From assembly GCF_003947415.1 (NCBI RefSeq), contig NZ_QHKL01000007.1, forward strand, positions 248,001-312,000: a stretch of 64,000 nucleotides of DNA. Direction: 5' to 3'. The position numbers and the translations under genes are program-made. This stretch comes from Amycolatopsis sp. WAC 01376 (lineage in GTDB: Bacteria > Actinomycetota > Actinomycetes > Mycobacteriales > Pseudonocardiaceae). Shown piece after piece: positions 8,123-17,500 of this stretch; position 1 is the stretch's first letter, and every line of letters begins with the position of its first letter. The notes beneath the pieces were generated by a model, which had not been told where the DNA came from, made no database searches, and was given only the letters and a program-made list of their open reading frames with translations.

Positions 8123-8962
8123 TCACTGGAGTGCGGCGAGCCTGGCGAACCCGTCGGAGCCGTGGCCGGTGTCGATCGCTTGCTGCACTTGGGCTCGGGC
8201 GGCGGTGAGGACGCCGTTGTCGAGGTCTTGCGCGCGGATCGCGTCGAGGATGTGGTCCATGGTCGCCGCGGTGGCTTCGAGGGTGCCCGCGTCGCCGGCG
8301 TAGTTTTCGGCGGCGACTTGCCCGGCGAGCAAGTCGATCATGTCGGGGAAGAAGCCGAGCAGTGCTTTCGCGTGTGCGGCGATGTCGGTGGCGCCGATGT
8401 TCTCCGCTTTGGCGAGCGCGAACATGTGGATCACGCCGCTCATGGAGGTCCAGAGCATGTCCTGCAGGGCCGCGTCGAACGCGGCGGCGCGGCCGGGGGA
8501 GTCGCCGACGTATTGGGCGTTCTCGCCGAGTGCGGCCAGCGTGGGGCGGTGTGTTTCGTAGACGTCGGCGGGTCCGCTGAAGAACAGGGCGGCGTCCGGG
8601 CCGCCGATGGCGTCGGTGGTCGCCATGATGACGCCGTCGAGGTAGTCGATGCCGTGTTCGGTGGCCCATGTCGCCATCGCGCGGGCTTGCCGTGGTGATC
8701 CGCCGCTGAGGTTCACGAGCGTGCGGCCTTTGAGTGCGTCGGCGTCGAGGATCGACTGTGCCACGGCGTAGTCGCGCACGCAGACGAGCACGAGCGGGCT
8801 CGCCTCGATCGCTTCCGCCGCGGTGGTGGCGACGGTGGCGTCGAGGCCGTTTTCCTTGCCAGGGGTGCGATTCCAGACGGTGGTGGGGTGGTCGGCGGCG
8901 GTGAACGCGGTGGCGAGGGCGTGTCCCATGGGGCCGAGTCCGAGGACGGTCACGGTGGTCAT
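8123..8962 (-). CDS. Imine-reductase-like NADPH-dependent oxidoreductase (copy 1)
   Basis: A 279-residue protein of the 6-phosphogluconate/beta-hydroxyacid dehydrogenase superfamily. The start is ATG 8962, giving MTTVTVLGLGPMG directly at the Rossmann strand; upstream codons overlap the promoter. It has GLGPMG and then WNRT at the second strand, the pattern of imine-reductase-type enzymes that use NADPH. The C-terminal half is the all-helical dimerisation domain. It resembles the two enzymes at 39163 and 40050. It is divergent from a MerR regulator, with a shared operator, so expression probably responds to a small molecule. Physiological substrate unknown; reduction of cyclic imines or a related beta-hydroxyacid reaction is possible. 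Confidence 0.8.
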   Translation of the reverse strand: MTTVTVLGLGPMGHALATAFTAADHPTTVWNRTPGKENGLDATVATTAAEAIEASPLVLVCVRDYAVAQSILDADALKGRTLVNLSGGSPRQARAMATWATEHGIDYLDGVIMATTDAIGGPDAALFFSGPADVYETHRPTLAALGENAQYVGDSPGRAAAFDAALQDMLWTSMSGVIHMFALAKAENIGATDIAAHAKALLGFFPDMIDLLAGQVAAENYAGDAGTLEATAATMDHILDAIRAQDLDNGVLTAARAQVQQAIDTGHGSDGFARLAALQ

Positions 8963-8978
8963 GGCGGCTAAGCTAAAC

Positions 8979-9002
8979 CTTGACATTGACGTGAGAGTCA
9001 AG
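8979..9002. promoter_or_regulatory. MerR-type operator/promoter
   Basis: Inverted repeat CTTGAC-N12-GTCAAG, 16 bp before the oxidoreductase start and 12 bp before the MerR start. MerR-family regulators bind such dyads lying between stretched -35/-10 elements. One site probably controls both divergent genes. Confidence 0.7.
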
Positions 9003-9014
9003 TCTGGAGTGCGG

Positions 9015-9398
9015 ATGCGGATCGGGGAACTCGCGCGGCGGACCGGCGTCAGTGAGCGCGCGCTGCGGTACTACGAGGAGCAGGGTCTGCTCACCCCGGA
9101 GCGGCGGCCGAGCGGTTATCGCGTGTACGGGGACGTCGACGTGGCGGCGGTGCGGCGGATCAGGATCCTGCTCGGGGCGGGGCTGAACACCGCGCAGATC
9201 CTGGAGATCCTGCCCTGCATCGTCGACGAGGACGGCTGGTTGACCCCGGATTGCCCAGAGCTGGTCGACGCCCTGCGGCAGCAGCGTGACCGGATCGACG
9301 CGGCGATCGGCGAGCTGGAGACCACCCGTACGAATCTCGACACGATCATCGGCAGCGAAAAGGCGGCCGCGTCCCGGGGGACACGGCCGCCTTCGTGA
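9015..9398 (+). CDS. MerR family transcriptional regulator
   Basis: A 127-residue regulator. It begins with the canonical MRIGELARRTGVSERALRYYEEQGLL winged helix-turn-helix, followed by RRPSGYRVY. Its dimerisation helix and short effector tail carry two Cys residues (LPCIVDED and PDCPEL). ATG 9015 follows GGAG; a GTG six bases upstream is the alternative. The effector is unknown. It faces the oxidoreductase gene across a MerR-type dyad, and its 3' end is only 12 bp from the converging malate dehydrogenase. Confidence 0.9.
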   Translation: MRIGELARRTGVSERALRYYEEQGLLTPERRPSGYRVYGDVDVAAVRRIRILLGAGLNTAQILEILPCIVDEDGWLTPDCPELVDALRQQRDRIDAAIGELETTRTNLDTIIGSEKAAASRGTRPPS

Positions 9399-9410
9399 AG
9401 CGGGTCAGGC

Positions 9411-10400
9411 TCAGATGAGGCCGAGCTTCTTCACCGCGTCGCGCTCTTCGGCAAGCTCGTTGACCGAAGCATCGATGCGGGCGCGCGAGAAGTCGTCGAT
9501 CTCCAGGCCCTGGACGATCTTGTACTCGCCGTTCGCGGCGGTGACCGGGAACGAGGAGATCAGGCCCTCCGGGACACCGTAGGAGCCGTCGGACACGACC
9601 GCCGCCGAGGTCCAGTCACCCTCGGGGGTGCCGTTGACCCAGGTGTATACGTGGTCGATCGCGGCGGAGGCGGCCGACGCCGCGGAGGACAGGCCACGGG
9701 CTTCGATGATCGCCGCGCCGCGCTTGGCGACGGTCGGGATGAAGTCGTCGGCCAGCCACTGCTGGTCGGTGATGACCTCGGTCGCGGGCTTGCCGGACAC
9801 CTCGGCGTGCGCGATCGACGGGTACTGGGTCGCGGAGTGGTTACCCCAGATCGCGACCTTCTTCAGCTCGGTCACCGGCACGCCCAGCTTCTTCGACAGC
9901 TGCGCGAGGGCGCGGTTGTGGTCGAGGCGGGTCATCGCGGTGAAGCGGTCGGCCGGGACGTCGGGCGCGTGCGCCTGGGCGATGAGGGCGTTGGTGTTGG
10001 CCGGGTTGCCGACCACGAGGACCTTGATGTCGCTCGCCGCGCCGGCGTTGATGGCCTCACCCTGCGGCTTGAAGATGCCACCGTTGGCCTCGAGCAGGTC
10101 GCCGCGCTCCATGCCCTTGGCGCGGGGACGGGCGCCGACCAGCAGGGCGACGTTCGCGCCCTCGAAGGCCTGCTTCGGGTCGTCGAAGATGTCGATGCCC
10201 GACAGCAGCGGGAACGCGCCGTCTTCGAGCTCCATCGCGGTGCCCTCAGCCGCCTTGACCGCCTGCGGGATCTCCAGGAGCCGCAGCTTCACCGGGGTGT
10301 CCGGGCCGAGAAGCTGACCGGACGCGATGCGGAAGAGCAGCGCGTAGCCGATCTGGCCGGCCGCACCGGTGACGGTGACGTTGACAGGGGCTTGGGTCAT
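9411..10400 (-). CDS. mdh: Malate dehydrogenase
   Basis: A 329-residue NAD-dependent malate dehydrogenase that interconverts malate and oxaloacetate in the TCA cycle. Signature elements: N-terminal VTVTGAAGQIGYAL nucleotide-binding loop; GARPRAKGMERGDLL with the substrate-binding arginines; VVGNPANTNA; LDHNRA; and WGNHSATQYP carrying the catalytic histidine. This is the cytosolic (type 2) form common in actinobacteria. ATG 10400 has GGAG upstream; a longer in-frame extension to 10484 looks non-coding. It is monocistronic. Confidence 0.97.
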   Translation of the reverse strand: MTQAPVNVTVTGAAGQIGYALLFRIASGQLLGPDTPVKLRLLEIPQAVKAAEGTAMELEDGAFPLLSGIDIFDDPKQAFEGANVALLVGARPRAKGMERGDLLEANGGIFKPQGEAINAGAASDIKVLVVGNPANTNALIAQAHAPDVPADRFTAMTRLDHNRALAQLSKKLGVPVTELKKVAIWGNHSATQYPSIAHAEVSGKPATEVITDQQWLADDFIPTVAKRGAAIIEARGLSSAASAASAAIDHVYTWVNGTPEGDWTSAAVVSDGSYGVPEGLISSFPVTAANGEYKIVQGLEIDDFSRARIDASVNELAEERDAVKKLGLI

Positions 10401-10824
10401 TGCGGTTCTCCAGCTTGAGGCGACATCGACTTGTACCGCGATGCTAGTCCTGTCCCGAGTCGCCGTTCGGGTGCGTCCAGTCACTGTTTTCTTGATCGAT
10501 AACGCTGCCAGGTGATCGGGCCCACGCTCTCCAGGGCGCCGAGGTGGCGGGTGGGCGGCCGCGAGCGCCCGCGCTGTCTCACCGGAATCGTCAACGCCGA
10601 ATCCGCGAGAGCCTTTTCATATCGTGCGAATCGAATGGTGTTTTCCGGGCCGGGTGGCGTTCTCATATGCTCCGGAAAACGGTTACAGACCATAATGTCA
10701 TTTCATGAACCGATTGCCGTGCCGAATTGCGTCCGATCGGCGGGCGGCATCGTGAAGATCGTTTCGCTAACATGAGTCCGCCCAGTTCCCCGCCCCCCGT
10801 GTGGAAGTTTTCGGGAAGGACCCC
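10401..10824. other. Divergent intergenic region with a dyad and a duplicated leader
   Basis: 424 bp between mdh and the first DUF4360 gene. It contains a 9-bp perfect inverted repeat GTTTTCCGG/CCGGAAAAC at 10640-10648/10672-10680, possibly an operator. The last ~95 bp (about 10730-10824) are clearly similar to the region before the second DUF4360 gene (about 11647-11740). This suggests that promoter and leader were duplicated with the gene. No other gene is visible. Confidence 0.5.
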
Positions 10825-11466
10825 ATGCTCAATGCAGTGGTTGCCGCCGTATCGCTTTTCTCGTCGATAATAACCCCGAACAGCATGTCACCGCCGCCGG
10901 TACCCCCGCCCGACCGGGTCGTCATCGACGTGGTCACCGTCAATGGTTCCGGCTGTCCGCCGGGTTCGTCGGCGGTCGCCGTCGCCAGGGACAACAGCTC
11001 CTTCACGGTCACCTACAGCGAATACACCGCCCAGGTCGGCGTCGGCGCGAAGCCGACCGACTTCCGGAAGAACTGCCAGCTGAACCTCAACATCCACATT
11101 CCGCAGGGATTCACCTACGGTATCGCCAGTGCCGATTATCGCGGTTTCGCTTCGCTCGAATCCGGCGCCAAAGGGCTCCAGCGGGCGAATTACTACTTCC
11201 AGGGAAATTCGCCGACCGCGCAGGTGAGCCACCCCATCACGGGGCCGTTGTCGGACAACTGGCAATTCCGTGACGAGGCCGAAGGTGGCGTCATCATCTA
11301 CAAGCCGTGCGGTGAGGACCGGAATCTCAACGTGAACACGGAACTGAGGGTCGGCGCGGGTTCGTCGGATCCGAAGAAGACCACCAGTTTCATCACGATG
11401 GATTCGACCGACGGCGCGTTCAAGACCACCTACCACTTCTCGTGGAAGACCTGCCCGGCCTCCTGA
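10825..11466 (+). CDS. DUF4360 family secreted protein (copy 1)
   Basis: A 213-residue protein of the DUF4360 family, which is mostly found as small exported proteins in fungi and actinobacteria. ATG 10825 follows GGGAAGG. It has a short hydrophobic N-terminus (MLNAVVAAVSLFSSIITP) consistent with a weak signal peptide, then a Pro-rich linker and the conserved body: NGSGCPPGS, SEYTAQVG, RKNCQLNL, FTYGI, YKPCGEDR, SWKTCP. Four cysteines are conserved with copy 2, suggesting two disulphides outside the cell. The biochemical function is unknown. Tandem with a close paralogue. Confidence 0.85.
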   Translation: MLNAVVAAVSLFSSIITPNSMSPPPVPPPDRVVIDVVTVNGSGCPPGSSAVAVARDNSSFTVTYSEYTAQVGVGAKPTDFRKNCQLNLNIHIPQGFTYGIASADYRGFASLESGAKGLQRANYYFQGNSPTAQVSHPITGPLSDNWQFRDEAEGGVIIYKPCGEDRNLNVNTELRVGAGSSDPKKTTSFITMDSTDGAFKTTYHFSWKTCPAS

Positions 11467-11481
11467 CCGCTCCACCAGGGT

Positions 11482-11515
11482 GACGGCCTGCTTCCCGGTC
11501 CGGAAGAAGGCCGTC
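11482..11515. terminator. Hairpin after the first DUF4360 gene
   Basis: Arms GACGGCCT and AGGCCGTC, 16 bp beyond the stop, around an inner CTTCCCGG/CCGGAAG stem. No T-tract. A likely GC-rich terminator. Confidence 0.45.
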
Positions 11516-11740
11516 CACCCCTGCCCGTTCAGGACCTTGGCCGCTCTGAACGACGACTCCGCAGCTCGTCGCCGCCCTGTCCGGCGGCGGCGAGTCTTCT
11601 CGACCCCATTTTCGGCGGTCACCCCTGTGTCCGGTGACCGAATCCGTTTTCGTCCCGATCGGCGGGCGGGCCGGGAAAGAACGTCTCGCTGACCTCGAAT
11701 CCGCCCAGTTCCGCCGTGTGGAAGCTTTGGGAAGGATCCC

Positions 11741-12385
11741 ATGCTCAACGTGCTGGTCGCTGCCGTGACCCTGTTGTCCTCGGTCGTCACACCGAACGCC
11801 TGGGTGCCGCCTCCGTTGCCGTCCGACAAGATCATCATCGACGTCGTGACGGTCAACGGAACCGGCTGCAGACCGGGTACCGCGGCTGTTTCCGTGTCTC
11901 CGGACAACACCGCGTTCACGGTCACCTACAGCGAGTACACCGCCCAGGTCGGCGTCGGTGCGAAGCCGACCGATCTGCGCAAGAACTGCCAGCTCAACCT
12001 CTATGTCCACGTGCCGCAGGGCTTCACCTACGGCATCGCGGGCACCGACTACCGCGGATTCGCCTCCTTGGCCGCGGGAGCGACCGGGCTGGAGCGAGCC
12101 AACTACTACTTCCAGGGCAATTCCCCGACGTCCTTCGTGAACCACGGCCTGAAGGGACCGTTCGAGGACAACTGGCAGTTCACCGACGAGATCGAAGTCG
12201 GCGCCATCGTCTACAAACCCTGTGGTGAGGACCGGAACTTCAACATCAACACGGAACTGCGGGCCGCGGTCGGCACTTCCGATCCGAAGAAGACCACCAG
12301 CTTCGTCACCATGGACTCGACCGACGGCGCCATCAAGACCACCTACCACTTCTCCTGGAAGTCCTGTCCCAAACCGAAGAACTGA
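11741..12385 (+). CDS. DUF4360 family secreted protein (copy 2)
   Basis: A 214-residue paralogue of the preceding gene, with the same architecture: MLNVLVAAVTLLSSVVTP signal-like start, Pro-rich linker, and the DUF4360 core with its four cysteines (NGTGCRPG, RKNCQLNL, YKPCGEDR, SWKSCP). ATG 11741 follows GGGAAGG and a leader closely similar to that of copy 1. It is more basic at the C-terminus (KPKN). The function is unknown; export and disulphide bonding are inferred. Confidence 0.85.
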   Translation: MLNVLVAAVTLLSSVVTPNAWVPPPLPSDKIIIDVVTVNGTGCRPGTAAVSVSPDNTAFTVTYSEYTAQVGVGAKPTDLRKNCQLNLYVHVPQGFTYGIAGTDYRGFASLAAGATGLERANYYFQGNSPTSFVNHGLKGPFEDNWQFTDEIEVGAIVYKPCGEDRNFNINTELRAAVGTSDPKKTTSFVTMDSTDGAIKTTYHFSWKSCPKPKN

Positions 12386-12410
12386 TCCCTGACGGCCCTG
12401 ATCTCTTATG

Positions 12411-12462
12411 TCGCGAAGGGCACCTTTGAGACCTTCATCGTCTCAAAGGTGCCCTTCACGAC
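12411..12462. terminator. Long palindrome between convergent genes
   Basis: Arms AAGGGCACCTTTGAGA and TCTCAAAGGTGCCCTT with a CCTTCATCG loop, 25 bp past the DUF4360 stop and 22 bp before the FUSC stop. Probably a bidirectional terminator of the window-wide palindrome class. Confidence 0.75.
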
Positions 12463-12484
12463 ATCCCCACGGACCGAGCACCCC

Positions 12485-14572
12485 TCACGACTTCCCGGAC
12501 GGCGCCGGATCCGTGGCCTCGACTCCGAACACGCGGCCCAGCGCGATCACCGTCTCGTCGAGATGCCCGAGACTGTTGAGTACCGAACGCGCCTGCGGAT
12601 CGTCGATCCGGTCGGCCACCGGCGTGCCGTCGTCGCGGATCAGCGTGCCGCGGGCGAGTCCGCCCGGATCGCCCATGGCCTTCCTCAGCACCGAGGTGTT
12701 CTCGCGGATTCGCCCGGTGTACAGCAGCAGCCGATCCGCCTCGTTGAGCAGCAGCCCTGGTTGCGAGCGCGCCGCGACGTGGCGGGCGCGGAAGGCGATG
12801 GTCTCCACCGTCGTGAGCACATGCCAGCCGTAGTCGCGGCGGCTGCTGAGATTCACCGGATGGGTGAGCGGCTCGATCGTCGTGCGAACCTTGTCCACCG
12901 CCCGGTCGAGGTCACGCGACTTCTCGATGACGCTCACGTTCTCGGCACCGGAGAGCAGGCCCGCGGCCTTCTCGACGAACTCGTCCAGTTCCTCCAGCAA
13001 CGCCGAGACGTCGTCCAGCATCACCGCCCGCGTGCGCACCGGCACGATCACCACCGCCGCCAGCACCCCGGCCGCCGCGCCCACTGCGGTTTCCGCGACC
13101 CGGATCCACAGCACCTCGATGCTGAACGTGCCCAACAGGCTGTACAGCAGCCCCAGCATGCTGGTGATGAAGAACGCCATGATCACCTGCGACACCCGCG
13201 CCATGTAGACCATGCCGAACACGCACACCAGGATCAGCGCCAGCGTCGCCGGCACACTGCCCGACACGAGCAGCGTCAGCACCAGCCCGCCGACAATCCC
13301 GATCAGCGTGCCGCCGAGCCGCCGGACACCCTTGACGAACGTCGCCCCCGCCGTCGACGAGCCGATGAACACTACGAACACCGTCAACACCGCCCAGTAC
13401 CACCGCTGGCTCGACACCAGCTCACCGCCGAGCACGGCGAGCCCGCCGCCCACCACGGCCTGGATGGCGCTGCGTGTCTGGTTGTCGTAGGCGAACGCCG
13501 CCGACTTCCCCTCGTCGGGATCTTCGGGGTCGTCGGCCGTGTCGGAGACGTCGTGCTCGGCGACCCGCTGTGCCCGCACATCGGCCAGCGCGAGTTCGGC
13601 GAGCGCGCGGCGGACGCCGTCACCGGGGGCGGCGTGCTCGTCGATCCGGCTGCCTTCCACCAGCATCTTGCTGAACTCTTCGGTCTCGCTGATCAGCGGC
13701 AGCTCGCGGGGATCGCGTTCGATCAGCGACCGGAACCGCCGCATCCGCGCGATCAGATCGTCCCGGACGTCCTCGTCGAGATCTTCGGCACAGGTGCGCT
13801 GCACGGTGATCGTCAGCCACTGCACCGCCAGTTCGACCTCGATCGCCCGGCGGCGGAGCCGATTCGCCGATTCCGCGCCGGTCACCTCCGGAGCGGTGTC
13901 CTCGATGAGCAGCACGGATTCGTGCATCCGGGCGTTCATCCTGCGGAGCCGCTTGCGGGTGCGCTCGCTGCCGCCCACCGCGAGGTGATCCTCGGCCGCC
14001 CTCACCACCGCGGCGAGCCTGGCCCGGAACGCCCGCCGGATCCGGAGGAACTCCGCGTCGGTGTCCCTGCGCAGCAGGACGAACCGGACCACCGCGTTGG
14101 CCGCGATCCCGATGGTCAGCGCCAGCAGCAGCGCCGGGACCTGCTTCAAATGCGTCTGCAGGAACATCGCGAAGAAGAACAGGAAGAACGACAGCGAGCC
14201 CAGCGCGATCCCGCGCGAACCGAACCGTTGGGCGTAAACCGCGACGAAGATCAGCAGCACGAACACGACGCTGTCCAGCGGCGGCACCGCCGATCCCACA
14301 CTGGCCGCGGTGAGTGACGCCGCACCGAGCAGCAGCCCCAGTACCAGCGTCACCGCCTGCTTCCCGGGGGTCTCGTCGTTGACGGTGAAGGCGGAGGTCA
14401 TCGCGGCGATCGCGGCGACGAGGGTGACCGTGAGCGGCTGGTGGAACGGCAGGATGGCCAGCACCGCGACGACGATGCTGAGGACGGCCGAGAAGCCGAG
14501 CCGGAGCCGGACCAGGCCGGGATCGGAGGCGACCAGACGGTCGGTCGTGGCCTGGGTGATGCGGGTGATCAT
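12485..14572 (-). CDS. FUSC-family integral membrane protein
   Basis: A 695-residue protein with two blocks of about six hydrophobic helices (roughly residues 20-165 and 360-510), each followed by a long soluble helical region. This is the duplicated FUSC/aromatic-acid-exporter layout. A likely job is efflux of aromatic or other organic acids, but the substrate is unknown. ATG 14572 overlaps the GH92 stop codon (ATGA), which fixes the start and implies translational coupling with the mannosidase. Longer in-frame readings upstream lie inside the GH92 gene and are rejected. Confidence 0.8.
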   Translation of the reverse strand: MITRITQATTDRLVASDPGLVRLRLGFSAVLSIVVAVLAILPFHQPLTVTLVAAIAAMTSAFTVNDETPGKQAVTLVLGLLLGAASLTAASVGSAVPPLDSVVFVLLIFVAVYAQRFGSRGIALGSLSFFLFFFAMFLQTHLKQVPALLLALTIGIAANAVVRFVLLRRDTDAEFLRIRRAFRARLAAVVRAAEDHLAVGGSERTRKRLRRMNARMHESVLLIEDTAPEVTGAESANRLRRRAIEVELAVQWLTITVQRTCAEDLDEDVRDDLIARMRRFRSLIERDPRELPLISETEEFSKMLVEGSRIDEHAAPGDGVRRALAELALADVRAQRVAEHDVSDTADDPEDPDEGKSAAFAYDNQTRSAIQAVVGGGLAVLGGELVSSQRWYWAVLTVFVVFIGSSTAGATFVKGVRRLGGTLIGIVGGLVLTLLVSGSVPATLALILVCVFGMVYMARVSQVIMAFFITSMLGLLYSLLGTFSIEVLWIRVAETAVGAAAGVLAAVVIVPVRTRAVMLDDVSALLEELDEFVEKAAGLLSGAENVSVIEKSRDLDRAVDKVRTTIEPLTHPVNLSSRRDYGWHVLTTVETIAFRARHVAARSQPGLLLNEADRLLLYTGRIRENTSVLRKAMGDPGGLARGTLIRDDGTPVADRIDDPQARSVLNSLGHLDETVIALGRVFGVEATDPAPSGKS

Positions 14573-17500
14573 CGGGCGAGCAGCTCTCCTTGGGCGAGGG
14601 TGACCCGGCGGGCGGTGGACGAGGTGACGCGAAGACGGTATCGGGCGTGCCGCGCCGGCTCGGCGAGGGCGAACGGCCGCGTCTGGCGGCGCCATCGGAA
14701 CGTCTCGCCCTCACGCTGGTCCAGCAGCGTCCAGTGCTCGCCGTCGTCGGATCCCTCCAGTACCCACGAACGCGGATCACCCCGGCGGCTTCCCGAGGTC
14801 AGCGTGTACATGACGACGTCGCGAGAAGCGTCGTCGACGGGGAACTCGATGACCGGTTCGCGCCCGGGGAAGGTGATCTCGGTCTTGGTGGTGTCGTCGA
14901 ACAGCGGTCCGTCGACCGCCGTGATGTCCGTGAGTGGTCGCGGATCGGCGGGTTCGACGGGGGAGCGGCCCCAGTCCGACGGCCGCTCACCCATCGTGAA
15001 CTCCAGTTTCGCGCCCTCGGCCAGCGCGGAATGCGGGAGCGTGGTGCTCTCGTGTGGCCGTCCGTCGATCGTCAGCCCTTGGACGTACACGGTGTCGTCG
15101 GTGTTGCCGGGCGCCTCGACGACCAGGTCCTTCCCGTTCTCGAGGTGGACGGTCGCCTTCGTGAACAGCGGCGCGCCGATCGCGTACTCGGGGCTGCCCA
15201 TCGCCAGCGGGTAGAACCCGAGCGCGGCGAAGACGTACCAAGCGGACATTTCGCCGTTGTCCTCGTCGCCGGGGTAGCCCTGGCCGAGGTCGCTCCCGAC
15301 GTAGAGCCGCCGCAGGACCTCCCGCACGATCCGCTGCGTCTTCGAGGGCGCGCCCGCGTGGTGGTAGATCCAGGGAATGTGGTGCGACGGCTGGTTGGAA
15401 TGCCCGTACTGTCCCATCCGGACGTCGCGCGCTTCGGTCATCTCGTGGATCAGCCCACCGTAGGAACCCGGTTTGCGGCCGGTCTCCGGTGTCGCGAAGA
15501 ACGTGTCCAGTTTGGACTCAAGCGCTTCGGTCCCGCCGTGCAGCGCCGCGAGGCCGGCGCCGTCGTGGGGCACGGAGAAGGCGGTGTTCCAGGAGTTCGT
15601 CTCGGTGAAGTCGCCGCCCCACGCTTCGGGGTCGTAGCCCTCGGCGGCGAAGTGGCGGCTGCCGTCCCGGTTGCGGCCCTGGAAGAACCCGATCAGGTGG
15701 TCGAAGTGGTTCGCGTACTGCTGCGAGCGCTGCCGGAAGTACGCGGCGTCGTCGTCATGTCCGAGTGCCTCGGCGAGATTGGCCAGGCCGAAGTCGTTGA
15801 TACAGCCCTCCAGCGCCCACGACAGTCCCTCGTGGACCGACGTCGGCGTGAACCCGAGGAAGATCGATTCGTGCAGGCCCTTGCGGCCGACGCTCTGCCC
15901 GCGCGGCGTCACCGTCGCGTTCTTCAGCGCCGCTTCGTAGGCGGCCTCGACGTCGAATCCGCGCACCCCCTTGAGGTACGCGTCGGCGAACGCCACGTCG
16001 GAACTGGTGCCGGTCATGAGGTTGGCGTAGCCGGGGGAGGACCAGCGTGAGATCCAGCCGCCTTCGCGGTACTGCTGGACGAACCCGTCGATCATCCGCC
16101 CGCACCGGCTTGGGGTGAGCAGCGCGTACGCGGGCCAGGTGGTGCGGTAGGTGTCCCAGAAGCCGTTGTTGACGTACATCTCGCCGTCCACGACCTTCGC
16201 GCCGGTCCGGGTGCGCGTGCTGGGCCAGAGGCGGCGGATGACCGGGCTCGCGTGGCGGACGCCCTTCGGGGTGTCCTCGTGCGCGGAGTTCGGATACAGG
16301 AACAGGCGGTAGAGACTGGAGTAGAACGTCGTGCGCTGGTCCTCGGTCGCTCCCTCGATCTCGACCCGGCCCAGCACCTCGGTCCACTGCGCGCGGGCCT
16401 GATCGCGCACCTGCTCGAAGGTCGTCCCGGCGGGGATCTCCTGGTCGAGGTTCCGCTTGGCCTGCGCGAGGCTGATCAGCGACGTCGCGATCCGCATCGT
16501 CACCTCGCCGGCCGCGAACTCCAGGAACCCGGTCACCGTGCGCCACACCGGGCGCCGGATCCTCCAGCCGTTTTCGGCGCGGACGTCGAACTCGGCGTGG
16601 ACGAACATCCGCCGCGCCCCGGCCGACAACCTGCTGCGCACCCAGGTGTGGCCGGTGAGGACACCGTTCGCCGGGTCGACCCGCAGACTTCCCCGGTTGC
16701 GGGCGTTGTCGAACAGCAGCCAGCCATGGTCACCCGGGAAGGTGAAGCGGAACAGCGCCGCGTGATCCGTCGGGGCGATGTCGGTGGTGATGCCGTTGGC
16801 GAACCCGACACCGTAGTGATGCGGCCGGTCGATCTCGTCGTCGTGGGAGAACGCGAGCGCGCGGCGGGCCCGGTCGGACTCGACCGGGCCGATGCCCGGC
16901 ATCACCTGGAAGGTGTGCCGGTCGCCCATCCACGGACTCGGCTGATGCGACAGCGCGAACGCCTGCAGCGCGGGACGGTTCGCGGCGTCGTTGTGCCGGT
17001 GGTAGCTGTAGATCCAGTTGGTGACGCCCGCGTCGGTGACCGGGGTCCAGAAGTTGAAGCCGTGCGGGACCGCGGTCGCCGGGAAGTTGTTGCCCCGCGA
17101 GAACTTGTCGCTGGAATGCGTGCCGCGGGTGGTGCGGACGTGGTCGACCGGCTCGCGGATCTCGATCGCGCGGTCGGTGATCCGGACGTCGTCCACCCAG
17201 CCCGCGCCCTCGCCGTCCGGTGGTTCGCTGACCAGGACGATCCGGGCGATCCGTCGTCCGGCGAACTCGCCCAGCCTGCGGCGCACGAGGTTCCACTGGT
17301 CCACGTACAGCGTCTTGTCCAAGCCCTGCCCGGCGGCGCTGAACCCCGCGGACGTCCCGTCGGCGAACTCGACGTCCAGGGCCACGAAGGTGCCGCGATA
17401 GTCGGTCCCGGCCTCGGGGAAGACCACATAGGACAGTTCTGTGTCGCCGGTGACCTCGATGTCCACTTCGAACAGGCTGACGCGCAGCGTGTTCTCGTAG

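Noticed and set aside
12449..14317. 622-codon + strand frame across the FUSC gene
   Set aside because: His/Arg/Asp-rich shadow without motifs; the opposite strand carries a membrane protein with proper helices.
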